From positions 1 through 53,437 of the forward strand of contig NZ_JADEWV010000014.1 of assembly GCF_015207455.1 (NCBI RefSeq): 53,437 nucleotides of DNA, given 5' to 3'. The position numbers and the translations under genes are program-made. The stretch's first letter is position 1; each line of letters starts with the position of its first letter. Shown here one piece after another: positions 51,169-53,437 of the stretch. The notes below the pieces were generated by a model. That model was given only the letters and a program-made list of their open reading frames with translations, was not told where the DNA came from and ran no database searches. Source of the DNA: Microcoleus sp. LEGE 07076 (GTDB taxonomy: Bacteria; Cyanobacteriota; Cyanobacteriia; Cyanobacteriales; Microcoleaceae).

Positions 51169-51319
51169 CTCAAAAAAGTGAGGTATCCGGGATATGTCCG
51201 GCGCGGGCATATCCCGGATAGTATAGCGTTTCCAGCGAAAGATGAGGTATGCCGAGGTATACTGGAACCCTTATAGTATCAAGCTTTTCTTGGCAAAATG
51301 GGCACCTCACTTTTTAGAG
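51169..51319. repeat. Inverted-repeat element with inner 13-bp hairpin
   Basis: Outer arms CTCAAAAAAGTGAGGT (from 51169) and CACCTCACTTTTTAGAG (ending near 51319) are imperfect mirrors. Inside, TATCCGGGATATG (51184-51196) and CATATCCCGGATA (51208-51220) form a perfect 13-bp stem with an 11-nt loop. It is about 150 bp long and non-coding. Confidence 0.65.
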
Positions 51320-51401
51320 AAAGGCTATACCTCATATCAGAGATCGAAAGGCTATAACTTAAATATTGCACCAATATCGATCGGGCTCTTTTTTGTGGCT
51401 G

Positions 51402-51455
51402 GGGGCGGGTTTATTTAACCTGTTTGCAGCACAGGCTCAAGAGTGAACCCGCCCC
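51402..51455. repeat. Short GGGGCGGGTT inverted-repeat element
   Basis: GGGGCGGGTT (51402-51411) and AACCCGCCCC (51446-51455) are perfect mirrors. The ends match those of the larger element at 3971-4157, suggesting a deleted relative. Confidence 0.65.
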
Positions 51456-51534
51456 TTGTATCTTAAAAGAGTGAGGACGGTCGATCGCTAGATCAAACAG
51501 GCGATCGCGCTTTCCTTACTCCTAGATAAGTTGT

Positions 51535-52641
51535 TTAAGGAACTGCAAGGCTGTAATGCCGTTCCCTGACGGAGGGGGCTCGCACTACGATGTTGAGGCG
51601 GCGGCTGGGAGGTAAAATCCCTTGGATTTTGAATTTGCCCTCTCGATCGACCTCAATCGCTTCGTTGTTGACATAAATTATGTTGATCGGGTTAATTTGA
51701 CCGCTGAAGCGATAGATATCGCCGCTGAGTCTGAACAAACTGCGGACTTGGAGTTCGACTAGGCGAGGGCTCGCTGATGGTGTCGCGGGCTGGCTTTGAG
51801 AGAAAATTGTCGTCGCGCTGCCGCCGTTGACAACGACTTCTGAGTCGGTGCTTCCCGATACTGCGACTGCACCTTCAATAGTTTCGACTGCGGTTTTGCC
51901 GTCGCCGACGCTGACTCCAAAGGAAGTGCCGCGGACTCCGGCCACGCCTTCGGGGGTTTCAACCCTCACAGGCGCGGTTCTGGCAGATTTTTTTTGTTGG
52001 GCAATTTGACTCGAATTTCCGAGTCCGCTGAAGGTATTGAGGGCCACAATTTGGTTCGGCGGGATAATTGTTGAGGTGTTGGCTGCCGGAGTTGCCGCAT
52101 TTGTTTTGCCGACGGACAACCTGACTCGCCCCCTGCTCACAAAAATGGCTGTGTTTTTTTCGTCGCCTGCACCGCTTGACAAATTGGATATTCTGACTGC
52201 TGTGTTTTCGTCAACTTCCACGATGCCGCCGTTGTTTTCGATCGCCAAACGGGCTGTGGAATTTGCGCCGGTGATGATTTCGTCTCCGGGAGCTTGGAGC
52301 CGATCGCCCGCGACGGCAGGCCTGCCTTTAAAGCTGACAGTACCCCGAATTTCTTTAATTTCGAGCGATCGTCCGGCTGCTGTTCCCTGAGCGTTTGTGG
52401 TTGCTGCTGGGGATGGATTTGCCGCCCGGCCTGCCGAAAAATCTGGATACTTTGAGTCCGTAGGCTTTGTTGGCGGTCGATCCACTGAAACAATTTTAGT
52501 AGGGTTTGACTGCTGTTTGGGGGATGGAGATAGCGGACTGGCGATCGTCCCGCTAAATGCCGGCAGACAGCCGAGCACAGCCAAGGACAAACTTCTGAAC
52601 CCTATTTTGGTCGATCGCCAGCACGGAAACATTTTCTTCAT
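51535..52641 (-). CDS. Secreted FecR-domain protein
   Basis: A protein of 368 residues from the ATG at 52641, chosen because it places a signal peptide at the N-terminus (MKKMFPCWRSTKIGFRSLSL, then AVLGCLPAFSGTIAS). An upstream in-frame start would add 34 charged residues and bury it. A Pro/Ser-rich linker precedes a FecR domain (about 105-290) with GRPAVAGDRLQAPGDEIITG, FVSRGRVRLSVG and EGVAGVRGTSFGVSVG. The C-terminal 70 residues are a small beta domain (LSGDIYRFSGQINPINIIYV). FecR domains outside iron uptake often accompany CHASE2 proteins; the cyclase gene lies downstream on the same strand. Confidence 0.85.
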   Translation of the reverse strand: MKKMFPCWRSTKIGFRSLSLAVLGCLPAFSGTIASPLSPSPKQQSNPTKIVSVDRPPTKPTDSKYPDFSAGRAANPSPAATTNAQGTAAGRSLEIKEIRGTVSFKGRPAVAGDRLQAPGDEIITGANSTARLAIENNGGIVEVDENTAVRISNLSSGAGDEKNTAIFVSRGRVRLSVGKTNAATPAANTSTIIPPNQIVALNTFSGLGNSSQIAQQKKSARTAPVRVETPEGVAGVRGTSFGVSVGDGKTAVETIEGAVAVSGSTDSEVVVNGGSATTIFSQSQPATPSASPRLVELQVRSLFRLSGDIYRFSGQINPINIIYVNNEAIEVDREGKFKIQGILPPSRRLNIVVRAPSVRERHYSLAVP

Positions 52642-53301
52642 AATTTCAATTTTGTCATGTTGAAGTTCCTCAACTTCCTTTCCTTTATTAGACTTCCTTA
52701 ATCCGGCAATCGTTCCATTTTTTTTGCTGTCAAACAGCAGCAAAAATAAGCTTTCTCAGCCACAAAGCTTAGCATTAAATCTTCTTTTTACTGTCAAATT
52801 TTAGTAAACTGTTACAACCAGCCCCTTTGCTAAACTCTGATCTACAGCAAATTTAGCATACCAGACTCTAAGTCTTTCCCTGCAAGAGATTGGACCGATG
52901 TCAAGGTTCTAGGACGAGTATTTATCTATACCGAATATAAAATTTATTACTGCTGATGAATGCTTTTTGCATTCTGCCGGAAGGATGAACAATTGGGGAG
53001 AAATCCTGTAATTGTGGCAGTTAATAAAAAGATTCGTTTAAGGAAGCGATAAAAAATAATTATCGGTAGCGGTGCGACGGGAGATGGCGAGTGGAGGTTG
53101 CTGTGGAACCCTAGTCGGAGCTGCTTGTCGCGACCCAAGCAGCTCCGACTAGAATACCGTCTTTTACCGAAAGTTCGGTCGAAATTTCCCCGAAAAATTA
53201 TCGCTGGCGATCTGGTCGCTAGCGTTGCTGTTCGATCGCTCCCGCCAAACTGTAAAATGGACGCTTGTATATAGGTTATATAGAGCAGGAGAACAATTTC
53301 A
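52642..53301. other. Intergenic region upstream of the FecR gene and petP
   Basis: About 660 bp between divergent genes. Apart from the hairpin at 53111-53152 I see no gene or known RNA. The AT-rich part at 52740-52870 probably holds the FecR promoter, and the last 80 bp the promoter of the petP-like gene. Confidence 0.5.
53111..53152. repeat. Perfect 17-bp hairpin
   Basis: CTAGTCGGAGCTGCTTG (53111-53127) and its exact mirror (53136-53152) surround an 8-nt loop. No T-run follows on either side. It looks like a hairpin repeat and not a terminator. Confidence 0.8.
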
Positions 53302-53437
53302 GTGGCAATAGAAGTAGGTCAGAGAGTAAAGGTGCGCCGCCTCAGAGATCGGATACCTCCAAATATGGTGGGCAAGATCAAGGAGAATCCCGTAGGCACT
53401 GTTGACGGATTCAGAATGGTTGACGGCAGTGGAGTAG
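53302..53437 (+). CDS. petP: PetP-like cytochrome b6f regulatory subunit (DUF2862), 3' end outside window
   Basis: The frame from GTG at 53302 runs 45 codons to the window edge. It begins MAIEVGQRVKVRRLRDRIPP and contains GTVDGFRMVDGSGV, the compact SH3-like start of the cyanobacterial DUF2862 family that includes PetP. PetP is a small cytoplasmic-side subunit of the cytochrome b6f complex that affects electron flow. AGGAGA (53287-53292) lies at good distance from the GTG. Other DUF2862 paralogues exist, so the symbol is tentative. Confidence 0.65.
   Translation, partial: MAIEVGQRVKVRRLRDRIPPNMVGKIKENPVGTVDGFRMVDGSGV

Larger units (their letters stand above)
50975..51534. other. Palindrome-rich gap between the FecR and CHASE2 cyclase genes
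   Basis: About 560 bp with no gene. Apart from the two repeat elements listed separately (51169-51319 and 51402-51455), the 180 bp next to the cyclase should contain its promoter, which I could not place. Confidence 0.55.

Overview
The window looks like chromosomal DNA from a filamentous, non-heterocystous cyanobacterium of the Microcoleus/Oscillatoria/Phormidium type. Three things point there. Photosystem I genes (psaF, psaJ) and a partial petP-type gene are present. The octamer GCGATCGC (HIP1) and its core CGATCG are very frequent. Heptameric intergenic repeats are abundant (TTGACTG, TTATTGG, TGTTATT and AACAGTC types), together with hairpin-forming repeats. The genus is an inference.

Layout. 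1-4.2 kb: a truncated MerR-type regulator (-), a Rpn/DUF4351-like protein and a P1B-4 metal-export ATPase with its own MerR-type promoter. 4.2-9.2 kb (-): a membrane-anchored unknown protein, a small unknown protein and a TPR-CHAT caspase-like protein. 9.4-14.3 kb: an ArsA/Get3-like ATPase, the glutamine synthetase inactivating factor gene gifA followed by a second, stop-interrupted copy, argJ and a quinone oxidoreductase. 14.4-18 kb: a GGDEF-EAL protein. 18.1-23.1 kb: housekeeping genes (ilvH, a nitrilase-family hydrolase, psaJ/psaF, tsaD, a GNAT) separated by repeats.

23.9-44.7 kb is almost entirely signalling. On + lie a six-PAS histidine kinase and a REC-GAF-PAS-GGDEF-EAL protein. On - lie a CBS-PAS-GAF HisKA_2 kinase coupled to a REC-kinase, a PAS-GAF adenylate cyclase, and a tight four-gene unit: coiled-coil protein, membrane OmpA-like protein, Ras-like GTPase, PAS kinase. 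The GTPase unit and the cyclase share a paralogous N-terminal input module, so small-GTPase, two-component and cAMP signalling appear to be linked here. This is the best candidate for an under-described system in the window.

46.1-53.4 kb: alaS carrying an in-frame hairpin-repeat insertion, a CHASE2 adenylate cyclase downstream of a FecR-domain protein, and the 5' end of a petP/DUF2862 gene. The larger intergenic gaps hold repeats, palindromes or nothing recognisable. I saw no tRNA, rRNA, CRISPR array or intact insertion sequence.
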